A stretch of DNA of 64,000 bases from an uncultured Bacilli bacterium (GCA_934133195.1 CAKPAZ010000005.1:3169-67168), one strand, 5' to 3'. Numbered from the stretch's first letter, positions 1 through 9,007 are shown. The notes: generated by a model not told the origin, from the letters alone. Made by a program: numbers and translations.

Positions 1-29
1 TCATCAACCTCCTTAGTAATATTATTATA
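1..29 (-). promoter_or_regulatory. Start region of a divergent gene running off the left edge
   Basis: Read on the minus strand, this stretch holds a perfect AAGGAGG Shine-Dalgarno at 8-14 followed by ATG at 4-2, so a gene begins here and leaves the window. A TATAAT hexamer lies at 29-24 on the same strand and could be its -10 box, with only a weak -35. Only the first codon and one more base are visible, so nothing can be said about the product. Confidence 0.6.
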
Positions 30-69
30 CACCATTTCTAGTAAAAATTAATAAAATAGAATAAAAAAG

Positions 70-98
70 TTGAATTAATAACTAAATAGTGATAAAAT
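70..98 (+). promoter_or_regulatory. Probable sigma-A promoter of gmk
   Basis: TTGAAT at 70-75 and TAAAAT at 93-98 are separated by exactly 17 bases, followed by a leader of about 20 bases to the gmk ribosome binding site. It likely drives gmk-rpoZ and possibly the carboxypeptidase behind them. Confidence 0.55.
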
Positions 99-127
99 AT
101 ATAAAATGTGTTATTTGAGAGGTCCAT

Positions 128-760
128 ATGAAACTTGACAAAAAGGGATTATTAATTGTTATTTCTGGCCCATCAGGTGTAGGAAAAGGCACCGTAAGAA
201 AAGCTCTATTTGAAAGAGAAGGCCAAGATTTAGTATATTCCATATCTATGACTACGCGTACTCCAAGAAATGGTGAACAAGATGGTATTGATTATTATTT
301 TGTATCACATGATGAATTTGAACACCAAATAGAAAAAGGAAATTTATTAGAATACGCTAAGTTTGTTGGCAACTACTATGGTACTCCATATGATAAAGTA
401 GAAGAACAATTAAATCAAGGACATGAGGTTGTACTTGAAATTGATGTTCAAGGGGCAATGCAAGTAAAAGCCAAAAAACCAGAAGCGGTATTTATATTTA
501 TTGCTCCACCATCATTTAAAGCATTAGAAGATCGCTTAAGACGAAGAGGAACAGAAACAGAAGAAGTTATTAAAGAACGTCTAATGAAAGCAGAAAGAGA
601 AATCAACCAAGCTGCTGCATATGATTATATTGTTGTAAATGATGATGTTAATAATGCTGCTGATAGAGTTATGGCCATTATAAGAGCTGAACATGCTCGT
701 TGTAGTCGTAGCCTAGAAGAATACTATAGATTAATGAAAGGAAATGAACGATATGAATAA
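128..760 (+). CDS. gmk: Guanylate kinase
   Basis: Phosphorylates GMP to GDP with ATP in the cytoplasm, in purine nucleotide salvage and synthesis. The N-terminus carries the P-loop SGPSGVGKGT at about residues 13-22. The GMP-binding region follows with the family signature TTRTPRNGE and then DYYFV. The length of 210 residues is normal for the family. GAGAGGT lies just before the ATG. The 3' end overlaps the start of rpoZ, the usual gmk-rpoZ pairing in Bacillota. Identification rests on clear family motifs along the whole protein. Confidence 0.97.
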   Translation: MKLDKKGLLIVISGPSGVGKGTVRKALFEREGQDLVYSISMTTRTPRNGEQDGIDYYFVSHDEFEHQIEKGNLLEYAKFVGNYYGTPYDKVEEQLNQGHEVVLEIDVQGAMQVKAKKPEAVFIFIAPPSFKALEDRLRRRGTETEEVIKERLMKAEREINQAAAYDYIVVNDDVNNAADRVMAIIRAEHARCSRSLEEYYRLMKGNERYE

Positions 761-974
761 TGTAAAAATGAAAGAAAATGAAGGAATGAGATATCCATCA
801 ATTGACCAATTAACTCATAAATCAAATTCAAAATATAAATTAGTTATTGCTGTAGCAAAGCGAGCAGAAGAAATTGATGAAACTGGTAAATGTTATTTAC
901 CTCAAACAGTTAATGTAAAAAGCATAGGTATTGCTTTAGAAGAAATTGTTCAAGACAAAATAATTATTGAATAG
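753..974 (+). CDS. rpoZ: RNA polymerase omega subunit
   Basis: Small subunit that helps assemble and stabilise RNA polymerase by wrapping the end of beta-prime. The typical omega start, a few residues then RYPSID, is followed by a helix with the family-type VIAVAKRAEEI and a conserved tail. Two ATGs are possible, at 744 and 753. The AAAGGA at 737-742 is well spaced only for 753, giving 73 residues. A third in-frame ATG further in cannot be excluded. It overlaps the end of gmk by 8 bases, so translation is probably coupled. It ends in TAG. Confidence 0.9.
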   Translation: MNNVKMKENEGMRYPSIDQLTHKSNSKYKLVIAVAKRAEEIDETGKCYLPQTVNVKSIGIALEEIVQDKIIIE

Positions 975-981
975 GTGAAAT

Positions 982-2484
982 ATGGATAAGTTAATCAACC
1001 AATATTTAAAATTAAGAAAACAGCTTATCGCAATGAATTTTATTAATTATTTAATAAGTTGGGATAGTGAAACCGAGGCTCCTGTTGGTTGTTTTGAACT
1101 TAGATCTGAACAAGTAAGTACGTTATCAGAAATATCATACAAACTACTTATGAGTAAAAAAAGCAAAAAACTAATAGCTGACCTTTATGAAAATAGAGAT
1201 CAGCTTTCTTTAATTTTAAAGAAAGAAATCACAGATCTATACAAAACACTAAGAAAAAAAGAACTAGTCCCTAAAAAAGAAATCATAGCTTATGAAACAC
1301 TTTTATCAAAAGCATCAATCATCTGGACTAAAGCTAAATTAGAAAATAACTATGAATTATTTAAACCAACATTACAAAAAATAATTGAGTATAATAAGAA
1401 ATATGTTAAGTATGTCGAAACTGAAGATCTAAAAGGATATGATGTTTTACTTGATGAATATGAAGAAGGTTCAAATACTAAGTTTTATGATGAATTTTTT
1501 GCTTTATTAAAACAAGAAATTGTTCCTCTTGTAAAGAAAATAAATACTGTTAAATTTCAATATAATGAATCATTTTTAAAGAACAAATATGATGTAACTA
1601 AACAAAGAATTTTTGCAGAATATTTAATGGATGTAATGAACTTTGATAAAACTAAAGGTTTAATGAAAGAAAGTGAGCATCCATTTACATCTGGTTTTGG
1701 TACAACTGATGTTAGAATTACTAATCATTATTATGAAGATTTATTAACATCAAGTATATTCTCAGTTATTCATGAAACAGGTCATGGTTTGTATGAACAA
1801 AATTGCAACCCTGAACTTGATAAAACATTGTTTGGCGGTGGTGCCTCAATGGCTATGCATGAATCACAATCACGCTTTTATGAAAATATTATTGGAAGAA
1901 AATATTCGTTTTGGGAAACCCATTATCCGGTACTACAAGAACTTTTTAAAGAAGAATTAAAAGATACAACTTTAGATGATTTCTACCATAATGTAAACAA
2001 AGTAGAGTGCTCACTAATTAGAACAGAAGCTGATGAATTAACATATTCACTTCATATAATGATTAGATATGAACTAGAAAAAGGACTAATTAATGGAACT
2101 ATTTCAGTAGATGAATTGCCACAAAAATGGAATGAAATGTATGAAGAATACTTAGGAATTACTCCTCCAAATGACAGCCTTGGAGTATTACAAGACATTC
2201 ATTGGGCAGGCGGATCATTCGGCTATTTCCCTACATATGCATTAGGTAGTGCTTATGCAGCACAGCTATATAATACAATGAAAAAAGAAATTAATGTTGA
2301 TGAGATTATCAAGAGTAAAAACTTAAAAGAAATTAATGAATGGTTGAAAACTCACGTTCATTATTATGGAAAAACACTAACTCCTAAGGAAATAATCGTT
2401 AAATCAACAAAAGAAGAATTTAATCCAAAATACTATATTGAGTACTTAAAAGAAAAATATACGCGCATTTATAATTTGGATTAA
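982..2484 (+). CDS. M32 family zinc metallocarboxypeptidase
   Basis: Cytoplasmic carboxypeptidase of the thermostable carboxypeptidase 1 (Taq) family, which removes C-terminal residues from peptides. The active-site HETGH is at about residues 264-268, and HESQSRFYEN about 30 residues later supplies the third zinc ligand, as in the family. Length is 500 residues, matching the usual 490-510. There is no signal peptide. It starts 7 bases after rpoZ with AGGTGA as ribosome binding site, so it probably shares the gmk transcript. Substrate preference cannot be read from the sequence. Confidence 0.95.
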   Translation: MDKLINQYLKLRKQLIAMNFINYLISWDSETEAPVGCFELRSEQVSTLSEISYKLLMSKKSKKLIADLYENRDQLSLILKKEITDLYKTLRKKELVPKKEIIAYETLLSKASIIWTKAKLENNYELFKPTLQKIIEYNKKYVKYVETEDLKGYDVLLDEYEEGSNTKFYDEFFALLKQEIVPLVKKINTVKFQYNESFLKNKYDVTKQRIFAEYLMDVMNFDKTKGLMKESEHPFTSGFGTTDVRITNHYYEDLLTSSIFSVIHETGHGLYEQNCNPELDKTLFGGGASMAMHESQSRFYENIIGRKYSFWETHYPVLQELFKEELKDTTLDDFYHNVNKVECSLIRTEADELTYSLHIMIRYELEKGLINGTISVDELPQKWNEMYEEYLGITPPNDSLGVLQDIHWAGGSFGYFPTYALGSAYAAQLYNTMKKEINVDEIIKSKNLKEINEWLKTHVHYYGKTLTPKEIIVKSTKEEFNPKYYIEYLKEKYTRIYNLD

Positions 2485-2516
2485 GTATAAAATTATTATG
2501 TTTGAACATAATATAA

Positions 2517-2581
2517 ATGCCACATCTTAATTCTTCTCTTTCTTCTTTCCCTTTACATTACCTATACCTAAGATGTGGTAT
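2517..2581 (+). promoter_or_regulatory. Hairpin with a long pyrimidine-rich loop
   Basis: CCACATCTTA at 2520-2529 pairs with TAAGATGTGG at 2569-2578, a perfect 10-bp stem that can be extended by an A-U, U-A and G-U pair outward. The 39-base loop is almost only C and T in its first two thirds. No T-run follows, so it is not a standard terminator. Its role is unknown. It lies between the carboxypeptidase and the esterase lipoprotein. Confidence 0.5.
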
Positions 2582-2596
2582 GAAAAGTAACAACCT

Positions 2597-2640
2597 AAGA
2601 TTTATAGAATTATATCTTTTGAAATTCTATAAATCTTTTC
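2597..2640 (+). terminator. Rho-independent terminator-like hairpin
   Basis: Perfect 14-base arms at 2597-2610 and 2624-2637 with a 13-base AT-rich spacer, ending in TTTTCTT. It is about 110 bases after the carboxypeptidase stop and 30 bases before the esterase start, so it could be a terminator or an attenuator. Confidence 0.55.
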
Positions 2641-2667
2641 TTATATCTACTAGAAGAAAGGAAAAAC

Positions 2668-3522
2668 ATGAAAAGATTACTAACTATTCTATTAACTTTT
2701 TTTTCGTTAACGTTGATATCATGTAAAAACAATTTTAAACAAGAAACTTTAACTAAAGGAAATAATGAAGAAGTAGATGTCTACTTGTTATTAGGACAGT
2801 CAAATGCAAGCGGCTATACAAAATCTTCATATCTAAAAGAAAAATCATTAGATACCTACACTCTCGCAAGCAAAGGCTTTTCTAATGTCTACATTAATTC
2901 ATGCGTTGAGGGAAGATTAAATACTAAAGGTTTTGTTAATGTTACACTGGGACAAGGAACTAACAAAAAATGCTTTGGGCCAGAAGTTGGCATAAGTATG
3001 GTTTTACAAGAAACATCAAAAAAGAGTATGATTATAAAATATTCATATGGAGGAACTAACCTTTATCATGATTGGAACATTAATGAAGATGATAATTTAT
3101 TTTCTAAAATGATTTCATTTGTTAATGAATCATTAAACCATTTAAAGAAGAAAGGCTACTCTCCTAAAGTTGTAAGTGCTTTTTTTATGCAAGGTGAATC
3201 GGATGCTTTTGATCATGCTTCTGAATATGAGAATCATTTAACGCTGCTAATTGAAAATATTAGAAAAGAATATGGTGATATTTTCTTTGTTGATGCTTTG
3301 ATCAGTGACAGCTCTGTTTGGAAAAATTATAAAATAATTAATGAGGCTAAAAAGAAAGTTGCTTTGCAATCAGATAAAAACTTATTAGTTGATACTCTTT
3401 CACATCAATTGTCATATCAAACAGAACCAACCGATAAAGTTGATTTATGTCATTATGATTCACTTGGAATGGTTGAGCTAGGAAAGTTATTTATTAATAC
3501 ATATTTAGAAACTCAAAGATAA
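2668..3522 (+). CDS. SGNH/SASA-family esterase lipoprotein (sialate O-acetylesterase-like)
   Basis: Predicted surface lipoprotein. A hydrophobic signal of about 18 residues ends in the lipobox LISC. The catalytic domain shows the SASA-type blocks in order: LLLGQSNASG near residue 40 with the nucleophile serine, YGGTNL, MQGESDA, and C-terminal DLCHYDSLG with the Asp and His of the triad. Such enzymes remove acetyl groups from sugars or xylan side chains, and the substrate here is not determined. Length is 284 residues. AGAAAGGA precedes the ATG. It appears monocistronic between two hairpins. Confidence 0.82.
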   Translation: MKRLLTILLTFFSLTLISCKNNFKQETLTKGNNEEVDVYLLLGQSNASGYTKSSYLKEKSLDTYTLASKGFSNVYINSCVEGRLNTKGFVNVTLGQGTNKKCFGPEVGISMVLQETSKKSMIIKYSYGGTNLYHDWNINEDDNLFSKMISFVNESLNHLKKKGYSPKVVSAFFMQGESDAFDHASEYENHLTLLIENIRKEYGDIFFVDALISDSSVWKNYKIINEAKKKVALQSDKNLLVDTLSHQLSYQTEPTDKVDLCHYDSLGMVELGKLFINTYLETQR

Positions 3523-3543
3523 GGCGTATGCTTTATCTTTTTT
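3515..3543 (+). terminator. Terminator after the esterase gene
   Basis: AAAGATAA at 3515-3522, which includes the stop codon, pairs with TTATCTTT at 3533-3540, followed by a T-run. Confidence 0.75.
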
Positions 3544-3607
3544 GGTATATAATAACAATTGGATAGCAAAAAATAGTAAAAATATATAACTAAACAAAGC
3601 ATTAATT

Positions 3608-3636
3608 TTGACAAAACAAGGCTAAAAGAGTATAAT
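3608..3636 (+). promoter_or_regulatory. Consensus sigma-A promoter of the str operon
   Basis: TTGACA at 3608-3613 and TATAAT at 3631-3636 with a 17-base spacer, a perfect match to the vegetative consensus and the strongest promoter visible in the window. Transcription should begin near 3643, giving a leader of about 110 bases before rpsL. Confidence 0.92.
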
Positions 3637-3674
3637 ATACGAGGTTAAGTTTTGACAATAGTCAAGACTAAATT

Positions 3675-3726
3675 TTATGCAGAATTGAACCGCATGGAAC
3701 TGTGGTAATAACTGAAGTTTGCATAA
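3675..3726 (+). promoter_or_regulatory. Nested stem-loop in the rpsL leader
   Basis: TTATGCA at 3675-3681 pairs with TGCATAA at 3720-3726. Inside it ACCGCA at 3689-3694 pairs with TGTGGT at 3701-3706 (one G-U pair) around a TGGAAC loop. It sits between the promoter and the rpsL Shine-Dalgarno, so it is a candidate site for autoregulation by a ribosomal protein. Function is inferred from position only. Confidence 0.45.
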
Positions 3727-3752
3727 TGAATTTAAAGGAAAGGAGAACTATT

Positions 3753-4169
3753 ATGCCTACAATTAATCAATTAGTTCGTACTGCTCGTGAAGACAAAGTT
3801 AGAAAGTCTAAATCACCACATTTAGGAATTGGTTACAATAGTTTAAAGAAAGTTGAAACTAAAGTATACAGTCCTCAAAAGAAAGGTGTTTGTACACGTG
3901 TTACTACTATGACACCTAAAAAACCAAACTCTGCTATTCGTAAGATGGCCCGTGTTCGTTTAAGCAATGGTATCGAAGTAACAGCATACATTCCAGGTGT
4001 TGGACACAAATTACAAGAACATAGCGTTGTTTTAATCCGTGGTGGACGTATTAAAGACTTACCAGGTGTTCGTTACCATATCATTAGAGGTACTATGGAT
4101 ACTACTGGTGTTGAAAATCGTAAACAAGCTCGTTCAAAATATGGCGCAAAACGCCCTAAAACTAAATAA
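3753..4169 (+). CDS. rpsL: 30S ribosomal protein uS12
   Basis: Component of the small subunit decoding centre. The start MPTINQLVR and the internal TPKKPNSAIRK are family hallmarks, and the second lysine region GVRYHIIRG is also present. An upstream in-frame extension is possible, but AAAGGAGA followed by ATG at 3753 sets the start, giving 138 residues, normal for the family. It is the first gene of the str operon rpsL-rpsG-fusA-tuf and is driven by the promoter at 3608-3636. Confidence 0.98.
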   Translation: MPTINQLVRTAREDKVRKSKSPHLGIGYNSLKKVETKVYSPQKKGVCTRVTTMTPKKPNSAIRKMARVRLSNGIEVTAYIPGVGHKLQEHSVVLIRGGRIKDLPGVRYHIIRGTMDTTGVENRKQARSKYGAKRPKTK

Positions 4170-4214
4170 GGTATGTATTTAAAATATTGATAGAATAGGA
4201 AAGGAGGAAATATC

Positions 4215-4685
4215 ATGCCTCGTAAAGGACAGGTTCCAAAACGTAAAGTATTACCAGATCCAATTTATAATTCAGTGCTAGTAACAAGACTTGTAAATAG
4301 CATTATGTTGGATGGTAAAAAAGGTGTTGCTCAAGAAATTATCTATGGTGCATTTGAAAGAGTTGCAAAAGTAACTGGTCGTGACCCACTAGAAGTATAT
4401 CAAGAAGCACTAAATAATATTATGCCACAATTAGAAGTTCGTTCTCGCCGTGTTGGTGGAGCTAACTACCAAGTACCAGTTGAAGTTAGAGAAGAAAGAA
4501 GATATACTCTAGGTTTAAGATGGTTAACAAATTATGCGCGTCTTCGTAATGAAAAAACTATGGAAGAACGTCTTGCAAAAGAAATCATGGATGCTGCAAA
4601 TGGAGTTGGTGCATCAGTTAAGAAACGTGAAGATACTCACCGTATGGCTGAAGCTAATAAAGCATTTGCTCACTACCAATGGTAA
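4215..4685 (+). CDS. rpsG: 30S ribosomal protein uS7
   Basis: Primary 16S rRNA-binding protein of the small subunit head. It begins MPRKGQVPKR and contains the conserved VGGANYQVPVEVR block. Length of 156 residues is standard. AAAGGAGG stands before the ATG. The 45-base gap after rpsL shows no clear structure. In other bacteria S7 can regulate this operon, but no known binding structure is recognised here. Confidence 0.98.
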   Translation: MPRKGQVPKRKVLPDPIYNSVLVTRLVNSIMLDGKKGVAQEIIYGAFERVAKVTGRDPLEVYQEALNNIMPQLEVRSRRVGGANYQVPVEVREERRYTLGLRWLTNYARLRNEKTMEERLAKEIMDAANGVGASVKKREDTHRMAEANKAFAHYQW

Positions 4686-4703
4686 TTTTTAGGAGAAATT
4701 AAA

Positions 4704-6773
4704 ATGGCTCGCGAAATATCATTACAAAATACCCGTAATATCGGAATCATGGCTCACATAGATGCTGGTAAAACAACATTTACTGAGAGAGTTTTATATC
4801 ATACTGGCAAAATCCACAAAATAGGTGAAACACATGATGGTGCTGCAACTATGGACTGGATGGAACAAGAACAAGAAAGAGGAATAACAATTACATCAGC
4901 GGCAACTACAGCTTATTGGCATGGTCACCGTATTAATATCATTGACACCCCAGGGCATGTTGACTTTACCGTTGAGGTAAGTAGATCATTAAGGGTTCTC
5001 GATGGAGCGGTAACAGTTTTAGATGCACAAGCGGGCGTAGAGCCTCAAACAGAAACAGTTTGGCGTCAAGCAACTGATTATATGGTACCACGTCTTGTAT
5101 TTGTTAACAAGATGGATAAAACTGGTGCAGACTTTAAATTTAGTTGTGAATCATTAGAAAAACGCTTAGGTGCTAATGCTCATGCTATTCAACTTCCAAT
5201 CGGAGCTGAAAGTAATTTTAGAGGTATTATCGACCTAGTAACAATGAAAGCTTTCTTATATGATGAAAATCATGTTGATGAAGCTGGACATGAAATTGAA
5301 ATTCCTGAAGAATTAAAGGAAGATGCTGAATTATATCGTGATGAATTAATTAATGCTGTTGCAGATTTTGATGAAGATTTGATGATGGCTTATCTTGATA
5401 ATGAAGAAATCACAGTTGAAATGTTGAAAAAAGCAATTCGTACTGCGACACTATCTGTTCAATTCTTCCCAGTTTTATGTGGAACTGCATTTAAAAATAA
5501 AGGCGTTAAAAAAGTCTTAGATGCTGTAATCGATTATTTACCAGGACCTACAGATGTAGCCGCTATTAAAGGCCACGATCTTGATGGTAATGAAGTAATC
5601 GTTGATGCATCTGATGATGAACCATTTGCTGCATTAGCATTTAAAGTAATGACTGACCCATATGTAGGTAAGTTAACATTCTTTAGAGTTTATCGTGGTA
5701 AACTAGAATCAGGCTCTTATATATATAACGCAACAAAAGGCAAAAAAGAAAGAGTCGGTCGTATTCTTCTTATGCACGCTAATAATCGTACAGAAATTAA
5801 AGAAGTTTATGCCGGTGATATAGCAGCTGCTGTAGGTCTAAAAGACACAGTAACTGGAGATACAATGTGTGATGAAAAATTCCCTGTAATTCTTGAATCA
5901 ATGGTTTTCCCAGAACCAGTTATCCACGTTGCCATTGAACCAAAAACAAAAGGTGACCAAGATAAAATGGGTGTTGCATTATTAAAACTTGCAGAAGAAG
6001 ACCCAACTTTCAGAACATACACTGATCATGAAACTGGTCAAACAATTATTGCAGGTATGGGTGAATTACATCTAGACATTATCGTTGACCGTATGCGTCG
6101 TGAATTCAAAGTTGAATGTAACGTAGGTCAACCACAAGTTTCATATCGTGAAACTATTAAAAAATTCGGTAAAGTTCAAGGCAAGTTCGTACGTCAATCA
6201 GGTGGTCGTGGACAATATGGTGATTGCGTAGTTGAATTTGAACCTAACCCAGGTAAAGGCTTTGAATTTATTGATAAAACTGTTGGCGGTGTTGTTCCAA
6301 AAGAATATATTCCATCAATCCAAAAAGGTATTGAAGGAGCACTTGCTAATGGTAACTTAGCTGGATATCCAACAATTGATATCAAAGCTACATTAGTATT
6401 TGGTTCTTACCATGATGTCGACTCAAGCCAAATCGCCTTCGAAGTAGCAGGTGGTCTTGCATTTAAAGAATCTGCAAAAGTGTGTCAACCAGTATTACTT
6501 GAACCAATTATGTTGGTTGAAGTAGTAGTTCCTGATGAATATGTCGGAACTGTAATTGGTGATTTAAGCACAAGACGTGGTCGTATCGATGGCCAAGAAG
6601 CACGTGGTAAAACACAATCAGTTAGAGCGTTTGTTCCACTAGCACAAATGTTTGGATATGCTACAGCATTACGTTCTAACACGCAAGGTAGAGGTAATTA
6701 TACAATGCAATTTGATCATTATGAAGAATGTCCTAAGAACATTGCTGAAGAGATCATTAAGAAGCGCGCGTAA
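4704..6773 (+). CDS. fusA: Elongation factor G
   Basis: Ribosome-translocating GTPase. G motifs are in place: AHIDAGKTT near residue 17, the DTPGHVDFT switch II region and NKMDKTGAD. Domain IV carries GGRGQYGD. Length is 689 residues, as expected. TAGGAGA precedes the ATG 18 bases after rpsG, so it is cotranscribed. Nothing unusual is visible. Confidence 0.98.
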   Translation: MAREISLQNTRNIGIMAHIDAGKTTFTERVLYHTGKIHKIGETHDGAATMDWMEQEQERGITITSAATTAYWHGHRINIIDTPGHVDFTVEVSRSLRVLDGAVTVLDAQAGVEPQTETVWRQATDYMVPRLVFVNKMDKTGADFKFSCESLEKRLGANAHAIQLPIGAESNFRGIIDLVTMKAFLYDENHVDEAGHEIEIPEELKEDAELYRDELINAVADFDEDLMMAYLDNEEITVEMLKKAIRTATLSVQFFPVLCGTAFKNKGVKKVLDAVIDYLPGPTDVAAIKGHDLDGNEVIVDASDDEPFAALAFKVMTDPYVGKLTFFRVYRGKLESGSYIYNATKGKKERVGRILLMHANNRTEIKEVYAGDIAAAVGLKDTVTGDTMCDEKFPVILESMVFPEPVIHVAIEPKTKGDQDKMGVALLKLAEEDPTFRTYTDHETGQTIIAGMGELHLDIIVDRMRREFKVECNVGQPQVSYRETIKKFGKVQGKFVRQSGGRGQYGDCVVEFEPNPGKGFEFIDKTVGGVVPKEYIPSIQKGIEGALANGNLAGYPTIDIKATLVFGSYHDVDSSQIAFEVAGGLAFKESAKVCQPVLLEPIMLVEVVVPDEYVGTVIGDLSTRRGRIDGQEARGKTQSVRAFVPLAQMFGYATALRSNTQGRGNYTMQFDHYEECPKNIAEEIIKKRA

Positions 6774-6788
6774 AAACTAACACTTTAC

Positions 6789-6815
6789 TTGCAAAAAAAA
6801 CAATTTTAGTATAAA
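6789..6815 (+). promoter_or_regulatory. Possible internal promoter of tuf
   Basis: TTGCAA at 6789-6794 and TATAAA at 6810-6815 with a 15-base spacer lie in the 80-base gap between fusA and tuf. The spacing is short, so this is only suggestive of extra tuf transcription. Confidence 0.3.
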
Positions 6816-6853
6816 ATTATATTGGACTTTAAAAAAGGAAAGGAAGAAAAATT

Positions 6854-8038
6854 ATGGCAAAGGAAAAATTTGTACGTACTAAACCCCATGTAAACATTGG
6901 AACAATCGGACATGTTGACCATGGAAAAACTACTCTTACATCTGCTATTACTTATGTATTATCAGAAAAGGGTTTATCTAAAAAAATGGACTATGACCAA
7001 ATCGATGGTGCTCCAGAAGAAAAAGCTCGTGGTATAACGATCAACACATGCCACGTTGAATATGAAACTGAAAAACGTCACTATGCACACGTTGACTGCC
7101 CAGGACATGCTGACTATGTTAAAAACATGATCACTGGTGCCGCTCAAATGGATGGCGCTATTCTAGTTATCGCTGCTACTGATGGACCTATGGCTCAAAC
7201 TCGTGAACACATCTTACTAAGCCGTCAAGTAGGTGTTCCTAAACTAGTTGTATTCTTAAATAAATGCGATATGGTTGAAGACGAAGAATTACTTGAATTA
7301 GTTGAAATGGAAGTTCGTGAATTATTAAGCGAATATGGTTACCCTGGTGATGAAACTCCAATCATCCGTGGTTCTGCATTAAAAGCTCTTGAAGGCGATG
7401 CAAAAGCTCAAGAAGCTATTATGGAATTAATGAACATTGTTGATGAATACATCCCTGATCCAGTTCGTGAAACTGATAAACCATTCTTAATGCCAGTTGA
7501 AGACGTATTCTCTATCACTGGTCGTGGAACAGTTGCTACTGGCCGTGTTGAACGTGGTACAGTTAAAGTTGGTGATACTGTTGAAATCGTTGGTATCAAA
7601 CCTACTCGTTCTTGCGTTGTAACAGGTGTTGAAATGTTCCGTAAATTACTTGATTATGCTGAAGCAGGTGACAACATTGGTACATTACTTCGTGGTATTA
7701 ACCGTGATGAAATCGTACGTGGTCAAGTTCTTGCTAAACCTAAATCAGTTACTCCTCACTCAGAATTCGATGCACAAGTTTACGTATTAACAAAAGAAGA
7801 AGGTGGCCGTCATACAGCATTCTTCTCTAACTATCGTCCTCAATTCTATTTCCGTACAACTGACGTTACTGGTGTTATTACATTACCAGAAGGCGTTGAA
7901 ATGGTTATGCCTGGCGATAATACAGAAATGCATGTATCTCTAATTCACCCAATCGCTGTTGAACAAGGAACTAAGTTCTCTATTCGTGAAGGTGGCCGTA
8001 CTGTAGGTGCAGGTTCAGTTTCTAAATTAGACAACTAA
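6854..8038 (+). CDS. tuf: Elongation factor Tu
   Basis: GTPase that delivers aminoacyl-tRNA to the ribosome. It has GHVDHGKTT near residue 19, DCPGHADY and NKCDMV, followed by domains 2 and 3 (VFSITGRGTVATGRVERG and RTTDVTG). Length is 394 residues. AGGAAAGGAAG precedes the ATG. It is the last gene of the str operon and is followed by a strong terminator. Confidence 0.98.
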   Translation: MAKEKFVRTKPHVNIGTIGHVDHGKTTLTSAITYVLSEKGLSKKMDYDQIDGAPEEKARGITINTCHVEYETEKRHYAHVDCPGHADYVKNMITGAAQMDGAILVIAATDGPMAQTREHILLSRQVGVPKLVVFLNKCDMVEDEELLELVEMEVRELLSEYGYPGDETPIIRGSALKALEGDAKAQEAIMELMNIVDEYIPDPVRETDKPFLMPVEDVFSITGRGTVATGRVERGTVKVGDTVEIVGIKPTRSCVVTGVEMFRKLLDYAEAGDNIGTLLRGINRDEIVRGQVLAKPKSVTPHSEFDAQVYVLTKEEGGRHTAFFSNYRPQFYFRTTDVTGVITLPEGVEMVMPGDNTEMHVSLIHPIAVEQGTKFSIREGGRTVGAGSVSKLDN

Positions 8039-8049
8039 TTTGAAATACT

Positions 8050-8079
8050 AAAAGGTCTATTAATTTAGACCTTTTTTTG
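8050..8079 (+). terminator. Terminator of the str operon
   Basis: AAAGGTCTA at 8051-8059 pairs with TAGACCTTT at 8066-8074, followed by seven Ts. Confidence 0.92.
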
Positions 8080-8132
8080 TCCTTTAATTTAAACGTTTTA
8101 CCCTAAAGTGTTCATTTTTACCATTATAACTC

Positions 8133-8161
8133 TTGCAAGATATGTCGAAATATGATACAAT
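8133..8161 (+). promoter_or_regulatory. Promoter of the glycerolipid cassette
   Basis: TTGCAA at 8133-8138, a 17-base spacer, and TACAAT at 8156-8161 preceded by TGA (extended -10). Confidence 0.6.
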
Positions 8162-8184
8162 AAGACATAGTGAAGGTGAAGAAT

Positions 8185-9003
8185 ATGGTTAAAAAAGTTG
8201 TAATAATTTTAAGTGTGATAACAACGATTATAGTATCAATTTTAATACCTATTACATCATGGCAACAAATCTGGATTCCTATTGTTGTTCTAGTTGGATC
8301 ATTTATTGGGTATTTCATTTTATATATGCTATTCTTATTTATCATTTCACTTACTATTAACGATAAAAAAGAATATGATAAACCAAATAAGTTTTATCGC
8401 TTTTTGTTATTAATTACTATGCAGATGCTTTATGATATGGGAGGAGCAAAAGTAAAGGTTACAGGTCTTGATCTAGTACCAACCGATCAAAGGTATATGT
8501 TAGTTTTTAACCATCGTTCAAAGTTTGATCCCATAATTCAAACTTATGTATTAAGAAAGAATAATTTAGTTCATATATCTAAACCTTCAAATTTTAAAGC
8601 TCCAATTGCTGGTAAATTTATGAAGAGGTGTGGTTATTTATCAATTGATAGAGAAAACTCTAAAAATGGCCTAAAAACAATCCTTAAAGCGATAGATTTA
8701 ATAGAGAGTGGTACTGCTTCAGTTGGTGTTAGTCCTGAAGGTACAAGAAACTACCAAGATGGATTATTACCATTTAGAGCAGGATGCTTTAAAATAGCTT
8801 TAAAAGCTCAATGTCCAATTGTGGTATGTACAATGCGAAATACTTTAGATATCCATAAAAACTTTCCATTCAAAAAAACTAAAGTTGAAATGCGAATTAT
8901 AAAAGTAATACCATATGAAGAAATTAAAGATATGAACACACAAGAAATTTCTGACATGGTAAGAAAACTAATGTGTGAAGATTTAAATATTGTGGAGGAA
9001 TAA
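8185..9003 (+). CDS. 1-acylglycerol-3-phosphate acyltransferase family protein (PlsC-like)
   Basis: Membrane-bound acyltransferase, probably adding a fatty acid to lysophosphatidic acid. Two hydrophobic segments occupy roughly residues 5-60, then the PlsC blocks NHRSKFDP (HX4D catalytic motif) and SPEGTRN follow. The GTG at 8170 is in frame, but AAGGTGA fits the ATG at 8185, giving 272 residues. It is the first of three lipid genes (8185-10614) in a row. The acyl acceptor is inferred from the family and not proven. Confidence 0.85.
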   Translation: MVKKVVIILSVITTIIVSILIPITSWQQIWIPIVVLVGSFIGYFILYMLFLFIISLTINDKKEYDKPNKFYRFLLLITMQMLYDMGGAKVKVTGLDLVPTDQRYMLVFNHRSKFDPIIQTYVLRKNNLVHISKPSNFKAPIAGKFMKRCGYLSIDRENSKNGLKTILKAIDLIESGTASVGVSPEGTRNYQDGLLPFRAGCFKIALKAQCPIVVCTMRNTLDIHKNFPFKKTKVEMRIIKVIPYEEIKDMNTQEISDMVRKLMCEDLNIVEE

Positions 9004-9007
9004 CAAG

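Noticed and set aside
2517..2726. 69-residue plus-strand ORF
   Set aside because: It covers two hairpins and the start of the esterase gene in another frame, with no ribosome binding site and no family features.
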